DNA from: Favolaschia claudopus
Lineage: Eukaryota; Basidiomycota; Agaricomycetes; Agaricales; Mycenaceae
Direction of reading: 5' to 3'
NCBI GenBank assembly: GCA_037176885.1
Contig: JAWWNJ010000020.1
Location: 1,798,001-1,862,000 of the forward strand
Length of the DNA stretch: 64,000 bases
Shown here: positions 31,312-42,208 of the stretch, piece by piece
Layout of the letters: every line of letters starts with the position of its first letter
Position numbering within the stretch: the first letter of the stretch is position 1
Position numbers and translations under genes: made by a program
The notes under the pieces: generated by a model
Databases searched by the model: none
The model's input: the letters and a program-made list of their open reading frames with translations, nothing else
What the model was told of the DNA's origin: nothing

Positions 31312-34300
31312 ATGGCCTCGCCGTCCTGCCAATGCGGCAACCCACAGGCATGCACTTGTTATATTCCACCTCCGCGTCAAACCATGAACTCGTACCACGC
31401 AACCAACGTCTTTGGCTCTTGGTCTGGCTCTTAGGCACCTTATATGTCTCTCCCACCTCAGGCTTTCGTCCCCGGGCCCGGATCGTCATTTGCCCCGCCT
31501 CCCGCTACTTTGGCGCACAATTATACCTTTCAGCACTCGTATCCAGCCTCGTACAACACCGTCATTCCCCCGCCTTCGACCGCACCAGTGTTCGCCCTAA
31601 GGGATAAGGCCTTATTAAGGTTAAGGCTTATTAAGGCCTTAACATAAGCCTTAAGCACTAGCCGCTGAGGTATCCAGGGCTTAAGAGCCCTTAAGGGTGA
31701 TGCCGAGTGTCGTGCCGCCAGCCCGGGTATCTCCGGTCCCAGTGCCAAGTAACCTCCGATCATATGATGGCTGTCGGGTTTCTCGGCCTGGGGCTTTTTG
31801 CATCCTCCTTCGGAACAAGATCGATGCCATGCCGGCGCCGCCTGAAATGTACCGAATAAAATAATTGATGGGGGGCGTCATTAAATTCATCAATCATCTC
31901 CAGCTGCTCAGGAATTTGGTAACATCCAAAGGAACTGACCTTAACATGAAACAACTGAAGATTGAAGTGCTTTGTGCACAAATATGGTCTAATATATATA
32001 TACTCCACTGAAAATTTGCGCCTGTTGGAGGGTGGGAACTACCTACCTAAAAAGGAAATTAAGGCTTCAAGGTCTTAAGGGTTATTAAGGGATAAGGCTT
32101 AATAAGCCTTAAGGGTCGGTCAGACCCGAATTTAAGGCTTAAGGGCGAACACTGGACCGCACATCGTGCGCCGTTCATTGACGCAACTAACACGGTCAAT
32201 TCCGCCCCGACTCCGTCGCAGCGCAAGAAGAAACGCAAGAATAATCCCGTAGGCGCCGCCGTATTGACTCAGATTCTACCTCCGAACCGGCGGTTTTTGG
32301 AGTGGGTCCGTCAGACGCGAGTGCAGCGGCTGCATCGGAATCCGTTTCACCCCCTCATGCAAATTTCGGCTCTCTTGTCGACAAATCTTCAAAAAATGCG
32401 ACGGAAGCAACAGACGTCTGGTACCTTGTTCGTGGCGTTCGCAGCACTTCCGCACCAGCTGTCGCACCAGAAGCTACCAAAATGACAGAGAATCGACCAG
32501 ATCAAAAGGTGTTTTCCCATCTCTCTTGTCGTCTTTGTCTGTAAGTTTGCAAATGTGTTGTGTTCCGCTCCTTATCTAATTATTTGTCCCGTTAGATTCC
32601 CGAAATGGAAAGCATGGAAGAACGGTCCCGGACAAACCAGGGCCATCCGGAATCATCTTCAGAGAGAGCACGGCAAAGTTTGGAAGGAGATGGTCATACT
32701 GAAGGGGCTTAAAAATTGGGAGACGCTCGCGAGGGCACCGAAGGTTCCTGGAGAGCGCGAGGAATTTCTCATTCCTGGATTTTACGAATGACTGATGAAG
32801 TGGATTGCCGTCGATGACCAGGCTGGTTCTATCAAATTATCGTCCTTTGCTCGTTCTGATCTATGTGTTGCAGTCGTTGGATGTTGTTGATTGTCCGGAA
32901 CTTCGGGATCTCCTCCTCTTCATTGGAGCTCAATTGGAGGACAAGGATATCCCGCATCGCATGAAGCTGTCAGAGCTGATCGTTAAACGGTTCCAGGTTG
33001 AATATCAACTGATGATACACGAGATCTAGATGCGGTTCAATCTTGTCTACCAATTCATGTCTCACATTCTATTCCAGAATTCGCTCGGGCGGCAGTCTTA
33101 TACCCAGGATATATGGAGTCGAGAGAATCTCGACTCCCATCTTGGTGTCACTGCCCATTATCTCATTCGAGACGCGAATGGGCACCTCGTGCTCAAAACA
33201 CGACTTGTGGCATTTCGTATATTAGATGGGAGCCACACGGGTGAAAATGTTGCGAAGATTCTCGTGCAGGTTTTGAAAGAGATTGGGTGCTTACACAAAG
33301 TATGTGTCTCGTCGATGAGACATGAGATGTACTAACCGTCGCTCAGGTGGGAATGATAACATGCGACAACGCTTCAAACAATAATACATGCATGGTTTAC
33401 ATCGCACGTGAACTTACTGTGCTCGGTATTCCATTTGATGCTGAGGGGAACAGGATTCGGTGGGGGTGCTCTCCTGTTTGCAATGTTTCGGGACTAAATG
33501 TTAGCGCAGTTGTTTTCCTCATGTTGTTAACATTGCTGTGAAAGCTGCTCTTGCAACACTCCCTGAATTACCCGATCCCAATGACGGTGATGATTCCGAC
33601 AACTACGGTGAACCCATTCCCGAAGCCCTGAAGAGTGATGCCGAATACTGGCAGGCTCTTCGAGGTACTTAATCCGGTGAAGCAGGCACGCTCATTGGTT
33701 ACTTCCTGCCGGGCATCTGGTCAGCGGCGGGACAACTTCAAAAAGACGATCCAAACCGGCAATGCAGCGGGCGGCTTTGGTGACCCTGCATCGGAGCTTC
33801 GTGTCATGCAGTTACTGCAAGACGTTGACACGCGCTGGTCTGCTACTTTCTTGATGATAGACCGTTATCTTGAGCAGGACTTAGTATGTTCAGCTATCTT
33901 TTGCTTGTCGATGATCTTGGCTTATTCTTCCCTTCAGGCAGTCGAAATGTTTCTCGACGACCCTCTGCAATCCGAAATTTCTGATCTTCGACTCAGTCCA
34001 GTGACGAAGACTGTTTTAATCGATATCCGACGATTTCTACAGGTTCCTCATCTCGTGCAAGAGATACAGTAGTATCTGCGGAAATGGCTCCGACGCTGTC
34101 CTATGTACTCCCACTCTACGAGCAGCTCATTGTCGCGCTCAAACTCCTCGCGCGAGAACTCCCGAAGATCAGTCTTGGTATCAACGCCGCTGTTAATAAA
34201 TTCACCGAATATCTCGGGATGTCTCGGCGCACTCGAATGTACGCGCTAGCCATGGGTAATTACTTCCTCATTCGTCTCCTAATTCGCTTCAATGACTCGA

Positions 34301-34662
34301 ATTAACTTTATAATTAGTGTTGAACCCGACGACAAAACTTCAATGGCTCAGGGACAATTGGTCCTCGTCAGACGCTGAGGACGCCAAAGTCTGGATTCGC
34401 GGCGCGGTGGTCCGGGAATTGTTTGATACATTGTTACTGACAAACTATCAAGATGCTGGAGTACCGACGAGAGTTCCGCACCAACCAGAACTCTGCGAGC
34501 ACCGCCCAGCTTCCTTCAACCGCCAGCCGCCGCGCTGTTCACACGCCGTCTGCGTCCCACGCTGCTCGTGCACAGAAATCTGGGTTTGCGAAACTCAGTG
34601 CTCTTGTAAAAGAGCTATCTGCTTCCGACATTGACTCCCCGCCAAGCACTCAAACCCAGTGA
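31312..34662 (+). pseudogene. hAT transposase copy 2, decayed
   Basis: Same start as copy 1 (MASPSCQCGNPQACTCYI) but with a stop after about 40 residues and a MITE at 31586. The middle, absent in copy 1, is visible in pieces: a BED-like finger (WKAWKNGPGQTRAIRNHLQ, about 32600), LDSHLGVTAHYLI, ILDGSHTGENVAKIL, GMITCDNASNNN (catalytic region), the region around 33540, LLQDVDTRWSATFLMIDRYL and LGMSRRTRMYALAMG. Several frame changes occur (for example near 33480). The sequence ends before the dimerisation domain. Non-functional. Confidence 0.7.
31586..32154. mobile_element. hAT-type MITE, 569 bp, AAGGC-rich
   Basis: Ends CAGTGTTCGCCCTAAG and inverse (…TTAAGGGCGAACACTG), flanked by a perfect 8-bp duplication GACCGCAC (31578-31585 and 32155-32162). 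Subterminal parts are arrays of TTAAGG/CCTTAA. It interrupts the first exon of hAT copy 2: the codons on either side join as in copy 1. Similar ends occur at 5077. Confidence 0.85.
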
Positions 34663-35093
34663 GAATCCCTTCTGGGCTAGTCTGCCCGGATACGCTGCAA
34701 TTTGTGCACTTTCGGATCGCAGATTTGAGCATCTCAGCCCATCCGTCAACACCTCAGAACAGAAAATATAGACTTTTTTTCTGGGCCGGCATGCTCCAAT
34801 ATGCTCAGCTATGCTATGCTCTGCGCTGGTCTGTCCTATGTGAATCCACTCAATTAATTGAATATAATTGAATGAAATCCAATATTTTTCAATTCCACTA
34901 CCTAATACACGATTCGAGAAATAGGAAAAAGACGCCAAGTCCCACAAAAGACGCCAAGTCCCACCGTCCGCTACAAAGTCCAATCTCCCGCGTCCTCTAC
35001 CCTCTCCCCCCAGAATAAAGTCTTGTTACCAGAGGGCAAGATCAGCGGCAGTAAAACGTCTGGCAGACAGGCAAGCTTACCCTGTCAACCAGC
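34663..35093. other. No gene recognised; short tandem repeat
   Basis: AGACGCCAAGTCCCAC is present twice in tandem at about 34929-34962. Otherwise AT-rich sequence without coding signal. Confidence 0.4.
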
Positions 35094-35450
35094 TTATTTC
35101 CGTCGGCCGATTTCTCGCGTCCGTTCATTGTCAAAGATAAGACTCGTCTTGCTATAAGACGGTGTTAGCGCAGGTATACCAAGCACGAAAACCACCCTTA
35201 CCCGCAGAATCATAGAGGCCACAAACCATCGAAGGGCATACCCATGTATGAAGCTAAAGAACAGCGTAAACATGGGGTGATGCCGATAAAGAGACGGTTT
35301 ACCTCTTCTAGCCCCAGGCGACAACACACTCCAAAGCATAGTACGATGCGATATCTGACCTCCAGGGGGTGCAGCCTCGACGAATGCTACGGTATGCGAG
35401 AGCGATATAATTAACGACGCACTCATGATCATGGAAATTGCATTACTCAC
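35094..35450 (-). other. Possible membrane-protein exon, unassigned
   Basis: An open minus-strand frame with hydrophobic stretches (MIMSASLIISLSHTVAFV near the start, MFTLFFSFIHGYALRWFVAS later). It may be one or two exons of a multi-pass membrane protein, with further hydrophobic frames upstream to about 35990. No start, stop and splice set makes a full gene, and no family is recognised. It may be a decayed fragment. Confidence 0.2.
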
Positions 35451-35967
35451 AGCTACCGTTTACAGAAATTGAGGCGAAAATGGCAAGCCAAAAATTAATA
35501 CAAGCCGCATACCGTCAGTAAATCAAGCTAATAATTTCGGCAGTGAAGCTATCGTCTTTCGGTCGACGGTGACGCTATAAACAACAGATCAGTGACTCGG
35601 AGGGGAAGGGAGCCGGTACCATTACCAACTCACACGAAGCGTGGCGCCGTAAGACTAGATTATTGGAGTCCCCGCCAGCGCGAATGGAGAGCATAGCGCT
35701 TCAGAATGAAATAGTACCTATGAGGTGTTAGCTGTCAGCATAAGTGGTGGAAGAAGAAATGGCACCGAATACGAAACTATAGGCATCTGCCGCGCCTGAA
35801 CAGTATCAGTACGGATTTTGCAGGAAAGACGAGGTGAAGAACCGGGTAACGTACATGCGATGTGATATGGTGGGAGAAGGAGGAGTCCGAGGTTCAAAGA
35901 ACAAGACGGAAAGAACGATGTATGTTCAGCCAACACCTCCAAGGAGGCGACGGCAGGCTGGCGGAAG
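35451..35967. other. No gene recognised
   Basis: Short hydrophobic frames on the minus strand, no defined gene, no repeat. Confidence 0.3.
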
Positions 35968-36215
35968 GCAGGACCTCCGACAACCACCTATGATGCCTGC
36001 CCGCGAAATTTTCGATTCGGATAAAACATGCCCAAAAATTGCGCGCACCCTGCCCGGATTCGGATAAGAAATCGACCATCGACGACGCCTCCCCTGCCCC
36101 ACAATTCGGATAAATCATGGAGGCTGGAAGCCAAGCCTGGTTCAGATTCGGATAACAAACACCGGGGACTCCTCGGACACAAGTTCCACCACTGATTACC
36201 ACCGAATTGAGGCAA
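35968..36215. repeat. Fragment of the TTCGGATAA element
   Basis: AGGACCTCCGACAACCACCT at the left end matches the TIR of the full element at 38583 (AGGACCCCCGAC…), and the following 120 bp are near identical, including ATGATGCCTGCCCGC and several TTCGGATAA motifs. The right TIR is missing. Confidence 0.7.
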
Positions 36216-37512
36216 CTTCAAGGTCAATCAAGGACAATCTGATGAATTTTGCACCGAAGACGCATTTTCTACCTATTTCGGGGGAATGAAAAAATCGCAT
36301 TTTTTCAAAACGAAGAAAGAGAAAAAGAGGGGAAAAAAGAGGGAGACTCTTATGATTTAAGCTGACCTATTCACCCCCAAAACTCATGTTCTCGAGTGCT
36401 CAGACCACGCAAAACAGCGGTTTTTTTGCTTTGATTTACTATCGATGCCGGTGGTTCCGTAGAAATCAACCTATGTCGAGAGCCCAACTGGCGGTAAGCC
36501 ACAGCGAATAGTTTTCAAGATCTTTGTACATTTTCGCACGTCAACCGCGGCAACTCGGCCCAATCACTACAAACAGCAGCACACTACGCAGACGCGAACC
36601 TCTTGCTCTCCTGCTCCACCGCGTCTCTCGTTACCAATAGCTTCGGTAATCGTAGATACGATTAGAGTACGCCACCCACACTATTTTAGAGCCTCTCACA
36701 CCGCTAAATCCGTCAATATTTGCAAGTGACCGGTTAGAAACCGGAAACTTTAGACTTTTTTGGTTTCTTTTCAGGCTGCTTTCCACTTTGTCCTAACATC
36801 ACCAGGCCTCCGGCTCAACAAAATTTTGTACATCTTTCTTCTTCTGAGTCTTGACTGGGATCTGCATATCCTTGGAACGGCAGGTCAAAAGAAGAGTTTC
36901 ATCCAATTATCTGCCATTATTCTGCATTTTGAAGCCGCCATTTCTTCCCCAGGGGCTCAAGAAATTGACTTATCTCTCTTTCTAGAGCTAAAGAAGCCCT
37001 CTTTGGTTTTTTGCAGAACTCGGCCTATCAGGTGACAGCGGTTCCAACTGTGTTGAATTCCCTTATAATTGTTTGAGAATCCTCAAGCTCTGTTGTTCAA
37101 TATTGTTACCTTGAATGCATTTATAGGCTCCCCCACGTCCCTGACCTGCTGCAATTGGCAATTATTTGTGAGTATCAATTTCATCTTCACCAGAAATGAG
37201 TCTGAAATGAAGTGTAAGTATGTGATGTTCTACTTCACACAGGGAGCACCACCAAGTCAGCCATTTGTGTAATCTTATATCTATATTTACTGCTCAACTC
37301 GTCGCTACTTCCGCTGCGCATCAACCTGAGTTCAATTTTCTAAGTATCTTCATGTAAAATATATTCAGTGTCCCATAATCAGTCAAATAGATTCAAGATT
37401 ACAGCTTCCTATGCTCCAGAATAACTTATATAGCAGTCTTGCTAGACCAAGGTGGGTATCTGGAGGCATGATGGAGGAGTGGTCTATCATGCGGCGTTTC
37501 AACACGTCAGCT
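36216..37512. other. No gene recognised
   Basis: A/T-rich tracts (36285-36350) and scattered short open frames. I see no family signature, terminal repeat or RNA gene. Confidence 0.4.
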
Positions 37513-37520
37513 ACTGGCGG

Positions 37521-38120
37521 TAGTGTTGCCGCGGCTCGGCTTCGGCTAGCTCGGCTCGGCTTTTGATGGCTTTGGAGCTCCAAAGCCATCACCGCAAAAA
37601 GCCGAGCCGAGCTATTTTTGACGGCTGGCTTACGTGGCTGCTCATCCACGGCTCCGCAACGGCTCAGCAAGCTTTTCACAAAGGTGCAATTTCAGCACTG
37701 TATATCGACCGCACAACATAGGAATAGCATACAGACACCCTTTCTAGTCTTTTAAGAATACTCACAGGCTCTCTTGACGCTGTCGACACTGGCGAGCCAC
37801 GTTGCTCACTAAATCTTTATTAAATTTATTTTTAAATACATTTTCTCATGGTGACAAAAACACTATGCGCAGACGTGAAATATGAAGGTGAAGGGCATTG
37901 GTGGACTGCAAATGTGTGTTTAAACAGCATTTGTACCCCTTGGGCAACGGGTGCGCAGGCTGAGCAAAATTGTGGTCGAGCTGCGGCTGAGCCGGGCTCA
38001 AGCCGGCTTGAGCCTGAGCCGAGCCACGTGGAGCCGCCCTCGTAACGGCTGGCTCAGCTCAGCTTAAAATAGCTCAGCTCAGTCGGCTAGCCGGAGCCGA
38101 GCCGAGCCGCGGCAACACTA
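37521..38120. mobile_element. hAT-type MITE, exactly 600 bp
   Basis: TIR TAGTGTTGCCGCGGCTCGG at the left and its inverse at the right, flanked by a perfect 8-bp duplication ACTGGCGG (37513-37520 and 38121-38128). The subterminal zones are arrays of GGCTCGGCT and its complement that can fold on themselves. No coding capacity. The first bases match the TIR of hAT copy 1 (TAGTGCTGCCGG), a possible source of transposase. Confidence 0.85.
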
Positions 38121-38128
38121 ACTGGCGG

Positions 38129-38574
38129 AGTTTTTGGGCAGTAGTTCGAACCCCCCACCCCCCGGCTTTTGACACTCACCGGCTTCCCCACCACCGATTT
38201 TCCGGCATTGGTGATCGTTGATCCGACTTTGTCACGGCCGGCCCACTTCCATCACAGTCTCACTTCCCACCATCATCCGGGCCTCGGATCACAGCAGGCA
38301 ATCACCCGGCGGCCAGTTTCACAGTATTTGCGGTCATACTCAAACCTGCTCGGACTTCGCCCACCCGGGCCGCGGTTTATCCCAGTGGAGGTTGCCTGGG
38401 AGTTTTAATGGGCGACACCCATTGGAAGTATAATATGGCTGCGCATCTCGTCGATTCTCATCCAAACTGGGAACTCACCGCAAGCAAGGAGACACGCGCG
38501 AGCATGGACTCTAAAATCACCCTCACACCCGATGAAGAACACCGACTCGGTGTTCCCGTAACCCAGCCCAAAGA
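38129..38574. other. No gene recognised
   Basis: Between two MITEs; C-rich run at 38147-38162; no supported coding frame. Confidence 0.35.
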
Positions 38575-38582
38575 GCCGTCTT

Positions 38583-39213
38583 AGGACCCCCGACAACCAC
38601 CTATGATGCCTGCCCGCAAAATTTTCAATTCGGATAAAACATGCTCAAAATTCGCGCGCACCCTGCCCGGATTCGGATGAGAAATCAACTTTTTGGCGGC
38701 CAAGCCTGGTCAAAAATTCGGATAAAGCATGGGTGGTTGCCGACAAGCCTGGCCGACGTTCGGATAACCTGGGCTGCCGACGGCTTGGATGAGGATCTGC
38801 GGCTGGCCATTGACGGAATTCGGGTCAGTTGTCAACCAAATCATGGTAAATCAGTGAAATCTCATAATATCGACCTTTTCAGGCAGTTTCGGGAATATAT
38901 ATGAGACGCAACGCTTCGGCAGGGCCAATACCTGACGGAGCTGATACCCGAGTTAAAGGAAGCATTTTCGCCGTCACCGAGAACCGAAGGAGCATCTGCA
39001 AGACCGTCCCAGCCGTAGGAGCAAAATTTCGATTTTTTCCTGATTTTAGGTGATTTTCTGATGCCTGGTCAACGGTTCGGATAAAACGTCGACCTCCTGG
39101 GAGGCCTGGTGCCAATTCGGATAAGAAATGCCCTATTTGGGGTCCGGATAAGATGTCCCAAATTCCGGATTTTCCGGGCCCGGCAGGCATCATAGGTGGT
39201 TGTCGGGGGTCCT
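38583..39213. mobile_element. hAT-type MITE with TTCGGATAA subterminal repeats
   Basis: TIR AGGACCCCCGACAACCACCT, about 33 bp, inverted at the right end. Perfect 8-bp duplication GCCGTCTT (38575-38582 and 39214-39221). It is 631 bp. Inside, the motif TTCGGATAA or a close variant recurs about eight times in both halves, like transposase-binding subterminal repeats of hAT elements. A partial copy is at 35968. Confidence 0.85.
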
Positions 39214-39221
39214 GCCGTCTT

Positions 39222-39540
39222 CCGGAGAGAAACGACCGGCTACGTCCCCCGCTGGCACACCGCGTCGACCTCGAATACGCCGTACAGCTTGCAATTTGGA
39301 CCCCAAAATCTCGGAGGCGATGGCAGATAGCGGCTCGGAATCAGACTTTGTACCAGATTAGAATATTTGGAAGGTATATATTGTTCAGGTTGTATTGAAA
39401 CAGGCGGAGAGAAGAGGAAGAAAGACAAAAGAAAGAGACTGTCTCATGCATCAAAGTGTGATCGCCCGAAAGCCGAGACTGATGCGGATTGCCGCCGATG
39501 TCAATCAGTGGCGCTTTCCGCCACCTCGCGTGGCAAGATC
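39222..39540. other. No gene recognised
   Basis: No coding frame or repeat could be supported. Confidence 0.4.
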
Positions 39541-39850
39541 AAATTCCGAGATCCGGGTTTAGAGTGCCGTGTGCGCGACCTGGTACAGCCACTCGGACGC
39601 GGCACGCGGCCGATGGCACGATAGACCACGTACATTGATACAGTGGCGGCAACATCTGATGCCACCCCAAAAAAGGAAATTCTCATCAATTCAACAAATT
39701 CCGAGATCCGGGTTTAGAGTGCCGTGTGCGCGACCTGGTACAGCCACTCGGACGCGGCACGCGGCCGATGGCACGATAGACCACGTACATTGATACAGTG
39801 GCGGCAAAATCTGATGTCACCCCAAAAAAGGAAATTCTCATCAATTCAAC
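39541..39850 (+). repeat. 155-bp tandem duplication, two copies
   Basis: AAATTCCGAGATCCGGGTTT starts at 39541 and again at 39696. The two 155-bp units differ at about two positions. Each ends with the left TIR of a MITE, so the duplication copied the MITE end together with its flank. Confidence 0.85.
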
Positions 39851-40029
39851 TCGGTTTCTTTTCTGTGCCCTGTTTTCTGTGGTCGGACCTTTCACAGTGC
39901 ATTCCAGACATAGATTTGAAACACATGCACCCTTTTCCATCTTAGGATACCTCGAAAATTGACACTTTTTGGGCAAGACTTCCCAACCATCTTTGGCCCA
40001 GTTCTCCTCAATGAATGGACCTATCTTTC

Positions 40030-40268
40030 TGTTGAAATAGCTGCCGCAGAACGGGCGGCCAAACGAAGGAGCGGGGAAATCCCTTGCAAACGCGCAAGGG
40101 GATTTAGCATTACAACGAGAATATAAGGGTGCGGAATAATAAAAGCCGACGCATAAGATAAAATTACATACGTCCGCGATAGAGCGGAGCGTCGACATCA
40201 TGCGCAGCAGCGAGCGCGATCAGGTGAGTCGGGGCAGTGCGAGTACGGACTCACTCGGAATTCCAACA
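40030..40268 (-). repeat. 3' LTR of the gag-only element
   Basis: 239 bp, TGTTG…CAACA; downstream LTR relative to the minus-strand gag. Confidence 0.85.
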
Positions 40269-40335
40269 CACCCCCGCGAGTGCGCCGTACGAGCACGCAC
40301 CCCCGCAAACCATGCAGCGTCCAACAATAGAATAT

Positions 40336-41184
40336 TCACCAAGCATCATTCTCTTCCTCGCCATCCGAATCCAACCCAATCGCCAAATTAGCAGCCCCGA
40401 TCTTCTTCTTCTTGACAAAATCGGACAGAGCTGCGCGGTACGGGCAGTCGCGCTTGAGATGTCCAGTCTCATCGCAAACATAGCACCGGGTAACGGAGTC
40501 GGCGGCCATGGCTTCATCGCGATCGGACGCGGAAGACGACGTGTGAGCGGGCAGAACAGTTTTCGAGGTGTTTTGGGTTTCGGCGGAAAGCAACTGAGTA
40601 ATGACGTAGTCGAGGGTAAGGTCGGAGGGAGCAGTGGTGTCGAAAGAAGTGATTGTAGCGCTGTAAGACGAGGGAAGCCCACCGGTCATGGCCAAAATCT
40701 GATCCTGGTCCGTCACTTCCATTCCCGCCTCCGTCATGTTGAAGGCCTGCTCCTTCACCGCACCAATCCAGCTCGTCATCGACTGATTTTTCGACATCTT
40801 CATCGCCAGGAACTTCTTGCGCTGCGCGAGCGAAGCGGCAAATCCCCGAGCACGATGCACGATCTTCAAATCTTGCCAAACGTCCAAGGGATCCTTCGAG
40901 CGCATGTGCGCCAACTGGCCAGGCTCGACACGCAAAATCATCTCTGCGCGTGCCTGCGCCATCTTCGTCTTCGACCTCCTCGCCCTCTTCATCTCAATCT
41001 CCGCATTGATATCCTCCTGCTTGCGCGGCTCTCCATCCTCATCCGCCGCATCAACACTAATCTCAACGATGTCGAAGAACAAATCCTTCGTAGTCAAGAG
41101 AGCTTCCATCATGACGTTCCAGGTGCCGTGGTTGGAGTCATTGAGTTTGGTGATCAGAGCGCGAGAGACAGAGTCGTCAGCCAT
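40336..41184 (-). CDS. Copia-type Gag of the non-autonomous element
   Basis: 282 residues, open. N-terminal MADDSVSRALITKLNDSNHG and NVMMEALLTTKDLF are the start of a UBN2-type gag; DPLDVWQDLKIVHRARGFAA, SLAQRKKFLAMKMSKNQSM and MTGGLPSSYSATITSF follow. The zinc knuckle CYVCDETGHLKRDC (C-x2-C-x4-H-x4-C) is intact, and a basic KKKK and an acidic tail close the protein. An intact Gag suggests selection for packaging its own RNA. Confidence 0.8.
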   Translation of the reverse strand: MADDSVSRALITKLNDSNHGTWNVMMEALLTTKDLFFDIVEISVDAADEDGEPRKQEDINAEIEMKRARRSKTKMAQARAEMILRVEPGQLAHMRSKDPLDVWQDLKIVHRARGFAASLAQRKKFLAMKMSKNQSMTSWIGAVKEQAFNMTEAGMEVTDQDQILAMTGGLPSSYSATITSFDTTAPSDLTLDYVITQLLSAETQNTSKTVLPAHTSSSASDRDEAMAADSVTRCYVCDETGHLKRDCPYRAALSDFVKKKKIGAANLAIGLDSDGEEENDAW

Positions 41185-41368
41185 GATGGCAAAGGGAGTA
41201 GATGACAGTGGGTAGAGCGTCGAGTAGTGGGGTAATGACTACCGCTAGCGGACGAGGGAGCCTAGCGTAGCCAACCAGCGACAACGACGGTATGCGACAG
41301 TGAAACAGCGCCCCAGACAGTTAGCAGGCAGCTGAGTGGCGGTCCAAGGTCGGTGCTTTGCGCGTTTG

Positions 41369-41607
41369 TGTTGAAATAGCTGCCGCAGAACGGGCGGCCA
41401 AACGAAGGAGCGGGGAAATCCCTTGCAAACGCGCAAGGGGATTTAGCATTACAACGAGAATATAAGGGTGCGGAATAATAAAAGCCGACGCATAAGATAA
41501 AATTACATACGTCCGCGATAGAGCGGAGCGTCGACATCATGCGCAGCAGCGAGCGCGATCAGGTGAGTCGGGGCAGTGCGAGTACGGACTCACTCGGAAT
41601 TCCAACA
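41369..41607 (-). repeat. 5' LTR of the gag-only element
   Basis: 239 bp, same as the other LTR by eye; upstream of the gag start at 41184. Confidence 0.85.
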
Positions 41608-41751
41608 CTTTCTCAATCTTGCCTGTGGATTTGCCGTTCCAATGGATTTGTGCCCTTGTCGCTACCAGATGGCGATGGCAAGGGCAGATTAGGGGCGGAT
41701 TGATAAAAATTTTCTTTTTTGGGGGTGACATCAGATTTTGCCGCCACTGTA

Positions 41752-42200
41752 TACTGTGACTGTGACATAGTCTTATGTTTACCGCGCCCCTCCACCCATG
41801 TCAGAATGTTATTAGCTAATATGTACTATATAAGCAGGTTTCACGTCGCGTATATCTCCCTCAAAAATTGTGTTCTTTCCTCTTTTTTTGAGGGAATGCT
41901 CATTATATTACCTGAAACTACCTTTCTGCCTCCTCAGACTTTTGATATGTAACAACATGGGGTGCTGTTATTCCCCGGTGTAGCGTTTCAATCCTTATTG
42001 AAGGTCCGTGTTTCGCATTTCTCGCTTGTGTCCATTGTGATTACCGTATCCAGCCCTATGATCTCCATGCGCTCATGGAAGCCCATCTTGAATTGGGTCT
42101 CAGCACCGACACTGACGATTTCCACCGCTCCTCTGTGCTTCGAGTTCTCAAGACCAAGACAGCTACAGTACATATCATGGCCAGTCTCTCTTGCTCTACT
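41752..42200. other. No clear gene; weak coding signal at the end
   Basis: A plus-strand frame around 42060-42200 reads YDLHALMEAHLELGLSTDTD and could be an early exon of the MULE gene, but no start or splice pair is secure. Confidence 0.25.
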
Positions 42201-42208
42201 AAGTCCAG

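Larger units (their letters stand above)
26681..34662 (+). mobile_element. hAT transposon copy 2, split by two insertions
   Basis: Sequence matching hAT copy 1 starts at about 26685 (ACGGCACCTCGAGGTGATGC, compare 15253), is broken at 26785 by the Ngaro element and resumes at 31057. It runs through the first exon, a 569-bp MITE, then the transposase middle that copy 1 lacks, to the AQKSGFAKLSALVKELSASD region near 34650. The dimerisation domain and both TIRs are missing. Copies 1 and 2 therefore carry complementary parts. Confidence 0.7.
40030..41607 (-). mobile_element. Gag-only LTR retrotransposon (TR-GAG-like), 1,578 bp
   Basis: Two 239-bp LTRs (40030-40268 and 41369-41607) start TGTTGAAATAG and end CCAACA and appear identical. 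Target duplication CTTTC is perfect (40025-40029 and 41608-41612). The only coding sequence is a Copia-type gag on the minus strand. There is no protease, integrase or RT and no room for them. On the coding strand a purine-rich GCGGGGGTG abuts the 3' LTR as a polypurine tract. It must use enzymes in trans. The clean repeats suggest recent insertion. Confidence 0.85.
39796..41749. mobile_element. TA-flanked MITE hosting an LTR retrotransposon
   Basis: Left end CAGTGGCGGCAAAATCTGAT with an inverted right end and TA on both sides (39794-39795 and 41750-41751). Without the nested retrotransposon it would be about 371 bp. The ends resemble Tc1/mariner TIRs (TACAGTG…). Confidence 0.75.

Noticed and set aside
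34660..34990. Right TIR of hAT copy 2
   Set aside because: No inverse of TAGTGCTGCCGG was found after the last recognisable transposase sequence; the copy is 3' truncated.
38100..38160. Pol III B box (GGTTCGAACTA on the minus strand)
   Set aside because: It lacks the final CC, and no A box at a suitable distance was found.
40237..41205. Plus-strand 322-codon frame opposite the Copia-type gag
   Set aside because: The minus strand carries the zinc knuckle and gag motifs; the plus frame is Arg/His-rich and starts inside the LTR.
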